Assembly (NCBI GenBank): GCA_903865775.1
Contig: CAIPKZ010000321.1
Location: 1 to 51,026 of the forward strand
Source of the DNA: an uncultured Prolixibacteraceae bacterium
GTDB lineage: Bacteria > Bacteroidota > Bacteroidia > Bacteroidales > Prolixibacteraceae
DNA length: 51,026 bases
Direction: 5' to 3'
Translations under genes and position numbers: made by a program
Notes under the pieces: model-generated
Database searches by the model: none
The model's input: the letters and a program-made list of their open reading frames with translations, nothing else
Told to the model about the DNA's origin: nothing
Part shown: piece after piece, positions 42,714-51,026 of the stretch
Layout of the letters: every line of letters starts with the position of its first letter
Numbering within the stretch: position 1 is the stretch's first letter

Positions 42714-42778
42714 GTGGAACGGAGTTCTGTGCACGAATCAGCTCAATCACTGAATTTTATCCACTCAATCCCGTTCCA
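42714..42778. repeat. Inverted repeat downstream of glmS
   Basis: TGGAACGG near 42714-42721 and CCGTTCCA near 42771-42778 are inverted copies about 50 bp apart. GTGGAACGGA also ends the element at 32361-32446. No T-tract; the role is unclear. Confidence 0.35.
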
Positions 42779-42780
42779 AA

Positions 42781-44619
42781 TTATTCGACAGTTACACTTT
42801 TAGCCAGATTTCTTGGCTGGTCCACGTCGCATCCGCGCATCACTGCAATGTAGTAGGAGAACAATTGCAACGGAATGATTGCCAGTAAGGGCGAAACTGC
42901 CGGATGGGATTTTGGTATCTCGAAGATATCGTTCACCATGTTTTTCAATTCCCCATCACCTTCGGTAACTACGGCAATGATGTTGCCTTTCCGGGCTTTT
43001 ACTTCCTGAATGTTGCTGACGATCTTTTCGTAGTAATGATCTTTGGCAGCGACCACAATCACCGGAAGATTATCGTCAACCAGAGCGATAGGGCCGTGTT
43101 TCATTTCACCTGCAGCATATCCTTCTGCATGGATGTATGATATTTCTTTCAGCTTCAGCGCACCTTCCAGCGCTACAGGGAAAAGGTAACCACGCCCCAG
43201 ATAAAGTGCATTGATGGCATCTTTGTATTTGGCTGCAACGTCCTTGATGTGTGGATGTTTTACGAGTATGGATTTCACTTTTTCAGGAATCTCGGCTAAT
43301 TCCCGGATCAGTTCGATGTACAATTCGGAAGAAATAGTTCCCTTTTCTTTGGCCAGTTTGAGGGCAAGAAGCGTGATGACAGTCACCTGTGCTGAGAAAG
43401 CTTTGGTTGATGCCACGCCAATTTCGACTCCGGCATGCGTATAAACTCCGCCATCTGTTTCGCGTGCAATGCTCGAACCAACCACGTTGCAAATACCCAA
43501 AATAGTAGCGCCTTTGTCTTTAGCCATGCGCAAGGCAGCCAGCGTATCAGCTGTTTCGCCGCTCTGACTGATGGCGATCACCACATCATCACTGTTCAGG
43601 ATAGGATTTCGGTAACGGAATTCCGAAGCATATTCCACTTCGACCGGAATCCGTGCATATTCTTCAATCAGGTATTCACCAACCAATGCTGCATGCCATG
43701 AAGTTCCACAACCGATAATGATGATTCTCCGGGCATTTAATAATTTAGGGAAAACATCCAGCAATCCGCCCAATACAATGTCAGTATGTTCTGGATTGAT
43801 GCGTCCACGGAAAGTATCTTCAATGGTTTTGGGCTGTTCGAAGATTTCTTTAAGCATAAAATGCTCAAAATCGCCTTTTTCCAGATCACCGATACTCATG
43901 TCAACTTTGGTGATTTTAAAAGCAACCGGATTATTTTGAACAGTTTTCAGGGTCAGACTGTCGCTGTTTATAATCGCCACATCGTGGTCGTTCAGGTAAA
44001 TGACACTGTCGGTATAATTAACAATCGGCGTAGCATCAGAAGCGATGAAATATTCGCCGTTTCCAATTCCGATGACCAAAGGACTTCCCTTGCGGGCTGC
44101 GATCAGCTGATTTTTTTCGTTTTTACAGATTACTGCAATTCCGTATGCTCCAACTACTTTCGAAAGAGCCAGACGAACTGCTATTTCGGCGTTTGCCTCA
44201 TCAGCATTCAGGTAAAAATATTCGATGAGGTTGACCAGAACTTCAGTATCAGTATCCGATTGAAAGGTATATCCCTTTTTCAGGAGGTCTGATTTAAGTT
44301 CCGCGTAGTTTTCGATAATCCCATTGTGAACCAGCACAAAGTCACCGTTCATGGAGGTGTGCGGGTGGGCATTCCGGTCGTTTGGTTCACCGTGAGTTGC
44401 CCAGCGGGTATGCCCGATTCCGATATTTCCGCTGATATCTTTTCCTGAAACATATTTTTCAAGATCCGAAACCCGGCCTTTACATTTAAAAACCTCGAGC
44501 GAGTTATTATAAAGAGCCAGACCGGCTGAGTCATATCCCCGGTATTCGAGTCTCTGAAGACCTTGAATCAAAATGGGATAAGCATTTTTATTCCCAATGT
44601 AACCTACAATTCCACACAT
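42781..44619 (-). CDS. glmS: Glutamine-fructose-6-phosphate aminotransferase (isomerising)
   Basis: 612 residues, full length. The start MCGIVGYIG places the N-terminal nucleophile Cys at position 2. The class II glutaminase domain (about 1-220) shows GHTRWATHGEPNDRNAHPH and HNGIIENY. Two SIS domains follow (CGTSWHAALVGEYLIEEYA, SQSGETADT, ALEGALKLKEISYIHAEGY), with the C-terminal DQPRNLAKSVTVE tail. It makes glucosamine-6-phosphate for cell wall and LPS. It lies 33 bp after the DUF4270 gene on the same strand. Confidence 0.98.
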   Translation of the reverse strand: MCGIVGYIGNKNAYPILIQGLQRLEYRGYDSAGLALYNNSLEVFKCKGRVSDLEKYVSGKDISGNIGIGHTRWATHGEPNDRNAHPHTSMNGDFVLVHNGIIENYAELKSDLLKKGYTFQSDTDTEVLVNLIEYFYLNADEANAEIAVRLALSKVVGAYGIAVICKNEKNQLIAARKGSPLVIGIGNGEYFIASDATPIVNYTDSVIYLNDHDVAIINSDSLTLKTVQNNPVAFKITKVDMSIGDLEKGDFEHFMLKEIFEQPKTIEDTFRGRINPEHTDIVLGGLLDVFPKLLNARRIIIIGCGTSWHAALVGEYLIEEYARIPVEVEYASEFRYRNPILNSDDVVIAISQSGETADTLAALRMAKDKGATILGICNVVGSSIARETDGGVYTHAGVEIGVASTKAFSAQVTVITLLALKLAKEKGTISSELYIELIRELAEIPEKVKSILVKHPHIKDVAAKYKDAINALYLGRGYLFPVALEGALKLKEISYIHAEGYAAGEMKHGPIALVDDNLPVIVVAAKDHYYEKIVSNIQEVKARKGNIIAVVTEGDGELKNMVNDIFEIPKSHPAVSPLLAIIPLQLFSYYIAVMRGCDVDQPRNLAKSVTVE

Positions 44620-44652
44620 GCGATTTTAGTTTAAGTGATCGAAAAGGGGGAA

Positions 44653-46011
44653 CTATTGAATTTTTGAATAAGTAATTTCCAGCTTAATACCGGTTTTGCT
44701 GGTTGCTCCTTTTAACACCACACGTCGGGCGATTGAATTTTTAAAAGAAGTTTCAAGGTAGAATCCGTAATTTACCTTTTTCTTTGTAATCACATCCTGA
44801 ATGTGTTGAGTGATATTAAACCGGTAAGTATGGTCAAGAATATTGTATGCCCCACCATAATATGCTGGTGAAAAATAGTAATCAGAAGGCAGATACGTTT
44901 TTCCTTCGGAGTCAATAGCTGAAAAAACCAATTGTTCTGAAGGAATGTATTTTAATGGTTCACTTTGAATGGTATCCAATGTAAATATCAGTTCTGCCTT
45001 ATTTATAGCTAAACGGGTAGTATCGGGATTGTTCGCCATTGCTGGAATTAATCTGGACCAGATTCCAAGGTTTGGAATTAATATTTTAGCACGCAACCCG
45101 CCGGAAGTCTGTAAATAGATCAAACTATCCTGTACGGTCTCTTTGTTGAGATGAGGAAAAAATGCAGTAGTAGAATAATCGTGTGTAAACCGGCTAATAC
45201 TTGATGATGTACTATTGTTGGTATATACATAACTATGAGGGATGGTATCATTCGCTTTATGGTAATACATCATCAGACCTGAACCTACTGTTTTTATTAA
45301 AGTTCCCACATTATGGAGATTACTTGCCTCGATATACAAACCTTTAAAATACTGGAGAAAAAGGTCATTCGTAGAGTTCGTTACCGAATCGGCGGCCAAC
45401 AGTTTATTAATGAGGGTAGAGCTAAGTTTAAATGAAATTTCCTGAGAAACAGTATCTTTCGGGAGTAATTTTGTTGAGCCATATAATTTTGTCAATGAAT
45501 CTTTCCTGAATTTTGGAATATAATGTTTCTCTGCCAGTACTTCACTATATGACATTCCTTTCAGGTCAGCATCCTGATAAAATTTACCATCATATGGCAA
45601 ATCTGTAGCAAGTTCGTAGACTTTAAAAATTTGAGGGGTAATGGTATCTCCATATATTTGCTTGTATGCAGTATATAGAACCAATGAGTCGATCTGATCA
45701 CTTTTAGTAAAACCCGGATATCCGGTCAACCGGTACTGGTTCGCAAAATCGGCAGTTGTTTTTCCAAAAACCGGATCGTTGAATGTTCCCAGTAAATTAT
45801 ACCGAGGCTCATCAGTCCGCTGTTTTTCGTCATTTACAACAAATGCCTGAATGTTTGAGTCTGTAACTTTTCCTACCACAACCAAATCACCGGTGGGTAA
45901 CAAGCCAAGTCCGGTTTGACTCGAATCGTTGGTACAGCTCAAAAAAGTAATTACCATCAATGCAAATGCGAATCCGAATTTGCACTTTGCCGCGAGTTCT
46001 TTTTTCACCAA
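44653..46011 (-). CDS. DUF4270-family lipoprotein
   Basis: 452 residues with a lipoprotein signal (FAFALMVITFLSC, Cys near 26) and a beta-rich mature part. The SSQTGLGLLPTGDL start, the LGTFNDPVFGKTTADFANQY segment and the C-terminal GFYLETSFKNSIARRVVLKG to KLEITYSKIQ fit DUF4270. The family is common in Bacteroidia next to glmS and the GT5-like gene, and its function is not known to me. It probably sits on the outer membrane. It lies 30 bp after the upstream GT5-like gene. Confidence 0.85.
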   Translation of the reverse strand: MVKKELAAKCKFGFAFALMVITFLSCTNDSSQTGLGLLPTGDLVVVGKVTDSNIQAFVVNDEKQRTDEPRYNLLGTFNDPVFGKTTADFANQYRLTGYPGFTKSDQIDSLVLYTAYKQIYGDTITPQIFKVYELATDLPYDGKFYQDADLKGMSYSEVLAEKHYIPKFRKDSLTKLYGSTKLLPKDTVSQEISFKLSSTLINKLLAADSVTNSTNDLFLQYFKGLYIEASNLHNVGTLIKTVGSGLMMYYHKANDTIPHSYVYTNNSTSSSISRFTHDYSTTAFFPHLNKETVQDSLIYLQTSGGLRAKILIPNLGIWSRLIPAMANNPDTTRLAINKAELIFTLDTIQSEPLKYIPSEQLVFSAIDSEGKTYLPSDYYFSPAYYGGAYNILDHTYRFNITQHIQDVITKKKVNYGFYLETSFKNSIARRVVLKGATSKTGIKLEITYSKIQ

Positions 46012-46041
46012 TAAAATATTTTAATTGTTATTCCTATATTC

Positions 46042-46845
46042 TTACAATACTTTGTCATAGAAGTCATTATAAGCATCAATATAGGTATGTTCAGGTTGGT
46101 AGTTTAAAAATAATTTTTCGGTTGATTGTATGTACTCTGTTATCTCAGGGTTAATTTTAGGACTTCCCTGAATGACTGCATCCGAATTCAAGACTGCCAG
46201 TTTACTTAAATTCACATAACTTGGATCATCAACAAGCTCGGTATCTTCATCGGTAATGTTATTCAATTTCAACTTGTTCCTGAAAGTTGGATCAAGCGAC
46301 TTTTTAAAATCGTCGTTATAAATCGAGTAAACCACTTTTGAGTTTACAAACAGCGGATCATCGTTGTAGGCTTTCTTGATGTACAAAGGAACAAGCGAAG
46401 TCAGCCAGCCGCTGCAATGAATGAGATCGGGAGCCCACCGCAATTTGATTACAGTTTCAAGAACTCCGCGTGCATAAAAAATGGCCCGTTCATCATTATC
46501 GGCAAATTCATTTCCCTTTGGATCTCTCAATACATGCTTTCGCTGAAAATAATCTTCATTATCTATAAAATATACCTGCATCCGTGCCGATTGAATCGAC
46601 GCAACTTTAATAATCAACGGGTGGTCGGTATCATCAATAATCAGGTTCATTCCCGACAAGCGTATCACTTCATGCAATTGATTCCGACGTTCATTTACAC
46701 AACCATACCTTGGCATAAAAGTCCGGATTTCCTTACCTCTTTCCTGAATTCCCTGTGGGAGATATCGGGCTTTTTTCGACATTTCTGTCTCTGGCAGATA
46801 AGGTGTAATTTCCGAAGAAATAAATAAGACTTTTTTCTTTTCCAT
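46042..46845 (-). CDS. GT5-domain glycogen/starch synthase-like protein, N-domain only
   Basis: 267 residues, about half the length of a full glycogen synthase. The fold start VLFISSEITPYLPETE, the RTFMPRYG segment and the ARGVLETVIKLRWAPDLIHC-type helix match the GT5 N-terminal domain. The C-terminal GT-B half is absent. The nucleotide-sugar loop KxGGL of true synthases is replaced by MSKKARYLPQG. It is therefore probably not a competent ADP-glucose synthase. Short versions like this are annotated as glycogen/starch synthase in Bacteroidia. First gene of the minus-strand GT5-DUF4270-glmS unit, behind a consensus promoter and divergent from panC. Confidence 0.75.
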   Translation of the reverse strand: MEKKKVLFISSEITPYLPETEMSKKARYLPQGIQERGKEIRTFMPRYGCVNERRNQLHEVIRLSGMNLIIDDTDHPLIIKVASIQSARMQVYFIDNEDYFQRKHVLRDPKGNEFADNDERAIFYARGVLETVIKLRWAPDLIHCSGWLTSLVPLYIKKAYNDDPLFVNSKVVYSIYNDDFKKSLDPTFRNKLKLNNITDEDTELVDDPSYVNLSKLAVLNSDAVIQGSPKINPEITEYIQSTEKLFLNYQPEHTYIDAYNDFYDKVL

Positions 46846-46868
46846 TTATATCACCTAGTTTAATTGTG

Positions 46869-46898
46869 CAAAAGTAGTAAAATATCAGCGATATTCAA
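46869..46898 (-). promoter_or_regulatory. Promoter of the GT5-DUF4270-glmS unit
   Basis: On the minus strand TTG (46898-46896), a 19-bp spacer and TACTTTTG (46876-46869) match the lineage consensus. The ATG is 23 bp downstream. Confidence 0.55.
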
Positions 46899-47122
46899 TT
46901 CCAGTCGTTTACAGAGGTCTTAAAAAAGCTTAAGAAGAAAGTAGATGTGTTAAAGATATTAAACACTTTACTACCGGTAAGGTTCTGTATTAATGTACTG
47001 ACAACCATCATTTTCATTGTCTTCGTTGTAACTCAGAACCTAAACTTTAAATTCCATCCGTTAATTTACTTGTCATCGTGTTGAAATATTTATTTACTTT
47101 ACAGCCTCATTTTTAATCCAAG

Positions 47123-47968
47123 ATGCAGATAGTAAAGCACATAAACGATTTACAGCCCATACTTAATGACCAGCGTAAAAAGGGATTGAGCATCGGTTTT
47201 GTTCCAACCATGGGTGCTTTGCACAACGGACACCTTTCATTGGTCGAAATAGCCGGGGAACAAACGGATTTCGTTGTGGTCAGTATTTTTGTGAATCCAA
47301 CTCAATTTAACGACAAAGGAGATCTTTCCAGATACCCGCGCGATCTGCAGAAAGACGTTGATTTGCTTTCAGAAAGCCCATGCCAGCTGGTTTTTGCTCC
47401 TGAACCTGAAGAAATTTATCCTGAATCCGATACGAGGCAGTTCAACTTCGGGATGCTCGAGCAGGTAATGGAAGGGGAATTCAGACCCGGACATTTTAAC
47501 GGTGTGGCGCAGGTGGTGAGCAAATTATTCGACATTGTTCAGCCCGACAAGGCATTTTTCGGCCAAAAGGATTTTCAGCAACTCGCCATTATCATGGAAC
47601 TGGTCCGAAAGCTGGACCTTCCGGTCGAGATTGTTTCCTGCCCCATTATTCGTGAGGCCGATGGATTGGCGATGAGTTCGAGAAATATGCTGTTAAGTCA
47701 GGAGCAGCGCAAGAATGCCGCGCATATATCGGCTACTTTGTTCGAAGCAGCAAACAAAACAAATGATTTATCCGTAGACGAACTTTGTCGATGGGTGATT
47801 CACCGCATCAACCAAAACGAATACCTGAATACAGAGTATTTTAGCATAGTTAATGAGAAAACCCTTTTGCAGGTGAATAACTGGAGCGATCCGGGCAAAA
47901 AAATTGGATGCATTGCTGTTCACTGCGGAAAAATAAGATTAATTGACAATATTGTGTTCGAAGTATAA
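47123..47968 (+). CDS. panC: Pantothenate synthetase
   Basis: 281 residues, normal length. The nucleotidyltransferase motif PTMGALHNGHLSLV (HxGH) and the FGQKDFQQLAII segment, with pantoate and beta-alanine contacts, are intact, as are READGLAMSSRN and the KMSKS-like region. It condenses pantoate with beta-alanine. The 91-bp gap to panD and shared pathway suggest one transcript. A TACTTTAC/TTG pair near 47070-47102 is a weak promoter candidate. Confidence 0.97.
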   Translation: MQIVKHINDLQPILNDQRKKGLSIGFVPTMGALHNGHLSLVEIAGEQTDFVVVSIFVNPTQFNDKGDLSRYPRDLQKDVDLLSESPCQLVFAPEPEEIYPESDTRQFNFGMLEQVMEGEFRPGHFNGVAQVVSKLFDIVQPDKAFFGQKDFQQLAIIMELVRKLDLPVEIVSCPIIREADGLAMSSRNMLLSQEQRKNAAHISATLFEAANKTNDLSVDELCRWVIHRINQNEYLNTEYFSIVNEKTLLQVNNWSDPGKKIGCIAVHCGKIRLIDNIVFEV

Positions 47969-48059
47969 AAAGTAAACGAATAAGTGCCGAAAGGTTTGGT
48001 TTTTAAAGTAATTTAGGCGCTCCGAACGAATAAAAATAGAATTTTATTAAAAATCGAAT

Positions 48060-48410
48060 ATGATCATCGAAGTTTGTAAGTCGAAAATACATAAAGTTAC
48101 TGTAACCGAAGCCAATTTGCAGTATGTCGGAAGTATCACCATCGATCAGGATTTGATGGATGCTGCCAATTTGATTGAAAACGAAAAAGTTCAGGTAGTA
48201 AATATTAATAATGGCGAACGCCTCGAAACCTATGTAATTAAAGGCGAACGCGGATCGGGTGTGATCTGTTTAAATGGTCCTGCAGCGAGGAAAGTGGCTG
48301 TAGGTGATGTAGTTATCATCATGTCGTATGCTCAGCTTGATTTTGAAGAAGCCAAAACATTTAAACCATGGTTAGTCTTTCCAGACACCGAAACCAACAA
48401 ACTAATATAA
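48060..48410 (+). CDS. panD: Aspartate 1-decarboxylase proenzyme
   Basis: 116 residues, the usual length. The self-cleavage site Gly-Ser is in [10 protein letters not shown] (about residues 24-25), which yields the pyruvoyl cofactor. The C-terminal [12 protein letters not shown] is conserved in the family. It makes beta-alanine for PanC, directly upstream. Confidence 0.97.
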   Translation: MIIEVCKSKIHKVTVTEANLQYVGSITIDQDLMDAANLIENEKVQVVNINNGERLETYVIKGERGSGVICLNGPAARKVAVGDVVIIMSYAQLDFEEAKTFKPWLVFPDTETNKLI

Positions 48411-48435
48411 TTTTATCCGGAAATAAGTCAATTTT

Positions 48436-48477
48436 AACCTCATTGCTTCCATTAGCATTGAGGTTTTACTATTTTTG
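48436..48477 (+). terminator. Hairpin terminator after panD
   Basis: AACCTCA (48436-48442) pairs with TGAGGTT (48459-48465), with an inner TGCT/AGCA stem, followed by TTTT and, after a two-base break, a second T-run. The second run sits inside TATTTTTG (48470-48477), which also fits a -7 box for the next gene. Confidence 0.55.
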
Positions 48478-48566
48478 CCAAAATTATTTTTTTGAGATGA
48501 AAATAGCCATGTGAGAAAAATTCACACCGATGGAAATGTGGCAAATAAAAAACAACGAATAAGGAC

Positions 48567-49076
48567 ATGAAACCAATAGAAATCATTCAATCCAAGATAT
48601 TTGAGAATGAACAGGCATTTAGTTCGCTTCTGAACCGATGGAAGCAAGCTAAAGAAACCATTGTCTTCACCAATGGATGTTTCGATTTGGTTCATCGTGG
48701 ACACATCGACTCTCTGGCAAAAGCTGCCGAATTTGGTAAACGGCTGATTGTAGGACTAAATTCGGATATTTCGGTGAAAATTCTCAAAGGCGAAAACCGT
48801 CCGCTTGTTGACCAGCAGTCGCGTGCAGTTTTATTGGCTTCGATGCTGATGGTCGACGCGGTAATCATGTTTGACGAAGAAACGCCGTACGAACTAATCC
48901 GGAGCATTTCGCCCGATGTATTGGTAAAAGGCAGCGAATACGAGATAGAAGAAATTGCCGGATACGATTTAGTTTTGGCATCCGGAGGGCGGGTTGAACG
49001 AATTGAACTGACCGAAGGATTTTCAACTTCCGAGATTATACAGAAAGTCAAGAACAAGTTTTTAGCAACTGAATAA
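48567..49076 (+). CDS. RfaE2-like heptose-1-phosphate adenylyltransferase
   Basis: 169 residues, a single nucleotidyltransferase domain. The HxGH motif is in TNGCFDLVHRGHIDSL (about 33-48), followed by VGLNSDISVKILKGENRP and PDVLVKGSEYEIEEIAGYD. It matches the C-terminal half of HldE as a stand-alone RfaE2. The enzyme makes ADP-heptose for LPS inner core; the kinase partner is not in this window. A glycerol-3-phosphate cytidylyltransferase-like activity is less likely. Confidence 0.9.
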   Translation: MKPIEIIQSKIFENEQAFSSLLNRWKQAKETIVFTNGCFDLVHRGHIDSLAKAAEFGKRLIVGLNSDISVKILKGENRPLVDQQSRAVLLASMLMVDAVIMFDEETPYELIRSISPDVLVKGSEYEIEEIAGYDLVLASGGRVERIELTEGFSTSEIIQKVKNKFLATE

Positions 49077-49146
49077 AGCCTGAGTTCATTTAGTTAATTC
49101 CTGAAACGGCATCAATTATTCGGTAATCATACCTAACATCATTCAG

Positions 49147-50514
49147 ATGGCCAAAGTAAGAACCAGTTTTTTCTGTCAGAATTGCGGGGCACAGTCGCCC
49201 AAATGGGTCGGAAAGTGCAATTCGTGCGGCGAATGGAATTCGTTTGTTGAAGAAATTGTAGAGCGCGAAGAAAAGAAAAAAACTTCTTTTTTAACCGGAT
49301 CAGGTAATCAACCCAAACTTTTACACGAAGTCTCCTCGGAACATACCGAGCGAATTGACACCTGCAACCAGGAACTCAACCGCGTTTTAGGCGGCGGACT
49401 GGTACCGGGATCGATGGTTCTGATTGGTGGTGAACCCGGTATCGGCAAATCAACCCTGGTTTTGCAGCTGGCCCTGGATCTGAAAGAAAAAAAAATCCTT
49501 TATGTTTCCGGAGAAGAAAGCATTCAGCAAATAAAAATCCGTGCGCAACGGCTTCAGAAGGAAAATCAAAACTGCTACTTTTTAAGCGAAACCTCACTCG
49601 AACACATCCTTGCTCAAAGCAAACTGATTGTGCCCGATTTGCTCATCGTGGATTCCATTCAAACGGTTTCGACTGAAATGATTGAATCCTCACCGGGATC
49701 GGTTGGCCAAATCAGGGAATGCACCAACGGCATCCTGAAATATGCCAAGGAAAGCAATGTCCCGGTCATTCTCATCGGGCACATTACCAAAGAAGGCAGC
49801 CTGGCAGGTCCGAAAGTGCTGGAACATATTGTTGACACGGTTTTGCAGTTCGAAGGCGAAAACCAGTATATGTACCGTATTCTTAGGGCTATCAAAAATC
49901 GTTTCGGATCAACTTCCGAACTGGGGATTTTCGAGATGGGGAATTCAGGCTTGCGCGAAGTTTCGAATCCTTCGGAATTGCTGATCAACCGTGCTCATGA
50001 AGGATTGAGCGGTACTGCAATTTCTGCTTCCATCGAAGGCATCCGTCCGTTGCTGATTGAAATTCAGGCGCTGGTCAGTACGGCAGCGTACGGAACTCCG
50101 CAGCGATCGTCCACCGGATTTGATTTGCGCCGGCTCAATATGTTGCTGGCGGTTTTGGAAAAACGTGCAGGTTTCAAACTGGCGACCAAAGATGTGTTCC
50201 TGAATATTGCCGGTGGCATCAAGGTCGACGATCCGGCCATCGATTTAACGGTTATTACCGCCATCCTTTCATCGAACTTCGATCTGCCGATCCGGAAGAA
50301 TGTCTGTTTTGCAGGTGAAATCGGACTTTCAGGAGAAATACGTTCGGTAAACCGTCTGGAACAACGTATTGCCGAGGCTGAAAAGCTGGGTTTCGACACC
50401 ATTTTCATCCCCAAGGCTGGAAAAGGAATCAACCTTCAGAAATTTAAAATAGAAATTTTGCAGTTCAGCCGTGTCGATGAGTTTTTCAGGCATGTTTTCA
50501 GCAAAAAGAGTTGA
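49147..50514 (+). CDS. radA: DNA repair protein RadA
   Basis: 455 residues, normal length. The N-terminal C4 zinc finger (FFCQNCGAQSPKWVGKCNSC) is followed by the RecA-like ATPase with Walker A GGEPGIGKST (about 96-105), Walker B LLIVDSIQTV, the RadA-specific KNRFG motif and a C-terminal Lon-like domain (GLSGEIRSVNRLEQRIAEAE). It processes recombination intermediates and promotes branch migration. Confidence 0.98.
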   Translation: MAKVRTSFFCQNCGAQSPKWVGKCNSCGEWNSFVEEIVEREEKKKTSFLTGSGNQPKLLHEVSSEHTERIDTCNQELNRVLGGGLVPGSMVLIGGEPGIGKSTLVLQLALDLKEKKILYVSGEESIQQIKIRAQRLQKENQNCYFLSETSLEHILAQSKLIVPDLLIVDSIQTVSTEMIESSPGSVGQIRECTNGILKYAKESNVPVILIGHITKEGSLAGPKVLEHIVDTVLQFEGENQYMYRILRAIKNRFGSTSELGIFEMGNSGLREVSNPSELLINRAHEGLSGTAISASIEGIRPLLIEIQALVSTAAYGTPQRSSTGFDLRRLNMLLAVLEKRAGFKLATKDVFLNIAGGIKVDDPAIDLTVITAILSSNFDLPIRKNVCFAGEIGLSGEIRSVNRLEQRIAEAEKLGFDTIFIPKAGKGINLQKFKIEILQFSRVDEFFRHVFSKKS

Positions 50515-50540
50515 GGTAATATTAACTTTACCCGAAATCA

Positions 50541-50933
50541 ATGAAAAGTAAAATGAAACAATTCATCGGAATTCTGCTGTTTGCGGTCATGATTTCAGGA
50601 ATTACTTCCTGTCATAATACTACGATTGAAAAGCCCGATCAGCTGATTAAGAAAGACAAGTTTATTAAAATGATGGTCGATATTTACCTGATTCAGGGAA
50701 TGAATACAGGAGCTGACCCAACAGGAGCTTTGAAGAAAATAACCCAGACCGACCTCTATTATTCAGTTCTGAAGAAATATTCGGTTGCCGACACGGTTTT
50801 TATACGCTCACTGATGTATTATTCGAGCCTGCCGAAAGACTACGAAAAAATGCACGTAGAAATCATGAATATTCTGAACGAGTCTGAAGAGCAATTCAAG
50901 CCTAAAGATAAATTGAAGACAGGAACAGAATGA
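50541..50933 (+). CDS. DUF4296-family lipoprotein
   Basis: 130 residues. The N-terminus (IGILLFAVMISGITSC) gives a lipobox Cys near 24. The helical mature part has the DUF4296 features DKFIKMMVDIYLIQGMN and YYSVLKKYSVADTVFIRSLM. It starts 26 bp after radA, and its stop overlaps the next start (ATGA). The family has no known function. Confidence 0.85.
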   Translation: MKSKMKQFIGILLFAVMISGITSCHNTTIEKPDQLIKKDKFIKMMVDIYLIQGMNTGADPTGALKKITQTDLYYSVLKKYSVADTVFIRSLMYYSSLPKDYEKMHVEIMNILNESEEQFKPKDKLKTGTE

Positions 50934-51026
50934 GGAAATTTACGGCCAATTATCTGCTTTCTGATACCGGTGTTTTCCTGAAAAATGGAATCGTAATTGT
51001 GGAGGAAGATGGAACTGCGATTGAAT
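50930..51026 (+). CDS. Probable amidohydrolase, 5' end only
   Basis: The ATG at 50930 overlaps the preceding stop codon in ATGA. The frame stays open to the window end and reads MRKFTANYLLSDTG, then FLKNGIVIVEEDGT. This looks like the N-terminal composite beta-domain of an amidohydrolase, a family often found after DUF4296 genes. Only 32 residues are visible, so the family is tentative. The ORF track does not list it. Confidence 0.55.
   Translation, partial: MRKFTANYLLSDTGVFLKNGIVIVEEDGTAIE

Noticed and set aside
1-51026. tRNA, rRNA, CRISPR array, prophage or complete transposon
   Set aside because: Read for these on both strands; none found. The palindromic elements carry no transposase gene.

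Overview
The window is a chromosomal segment of a Bacteroidota bacterium, most likely class Bacteroidia. Five things point that way: two SusC/SusD pairs, a FecR/STN signalling pair, a type IX secretion sorting domain on a secreted amylase, lineage families (DUF4270, DUF4296, DUF6057), and promoters of the TTG/TAnnTTTG type with few Shine-Dalgarno sites. An assignment to Marinilabiliales/Prolixibacteraceae would be a guess. No rRNA, tRNA, CRISPR array, integrase or intact IS was seen.

Region 1 (1-6020): the 3' part of a FecR anti-sigma gene, a SusC-like receptor with an STN signalling domain, and its SusD partner, closed by a strong intrinsic terminator. An 825-bp stretch without a convincing gene follows. 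Region 2 (6.7-13.1 kb): a DUF6057 membrane protein downstream of a beta-propeller lipoprotein that carries a c-type heme motif, a YtcJ-type amidohydrolase lipoprotein with a consensus promoter, and an unrecognised exported protein.

Region 3 (13.1-33.9 kb) is a complete alpha-glucan (starch/maltodextrin) utilisation locus. On the minus strand lie susC, susD, a SusE-like protein, a SusF-like protein with three Ig/FnIII-like repeats, an intrinsic terminator, then a GH13 amylase with a T9SS signal. A LacI-type regulator is divergent. On the plus strand follow an MFS sugar transporter, a small membrane protein, beta-phosphoglucomutase, a GH65 phosphorylase, a periplasmic GH13 enzyme and a lipoprotein GH13 enzyme. 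Inferred flow: surface amylase and SusCDEF capture and import oligosaccharides; periplasmic enzymes shorten them; the MFS protein imports maltose; GH65 makes glucose plus beta-glucose-1-phosphate; PgmB makes glucose-6-phosphate. A LacI-type palindrome, TGCAAACGTTTGCA, lies upstream of the transporter, and two tandem related sites lie in the susC/lacI divergent region.

Region 4 (34-51 kb) is mostly housekeeping: a DUF2007-USP-USP protein, pheS, a ResB/CcsA cytochrome c maturation pair, a lipoprotein hydrolase, a pterin/folate cluster (pteridine-reductase-like SDR, folB, folK), a YghZ-type aldo-keto reductase, glmS with a DUF4270 lipoprotein and a GT5-domain protein, panC, panD, rfaE2-like, radA, a DUF4296 lipoprotein and the start of a probable amidohydrolase.

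Several intergenic gaps, mainly in the starch locus, carry compact GC-rich palindromic elements that look like non-autonomous repeats. One of them forms the 3' end of pgmB. The pathways here are known. The most interesting signals are the shared operator, the structured transporter leader, these palindromic elements, the heme-motif propeller/DUF6057 pair, and the GT5-like protein without the usual nucleotide-sugar loop.
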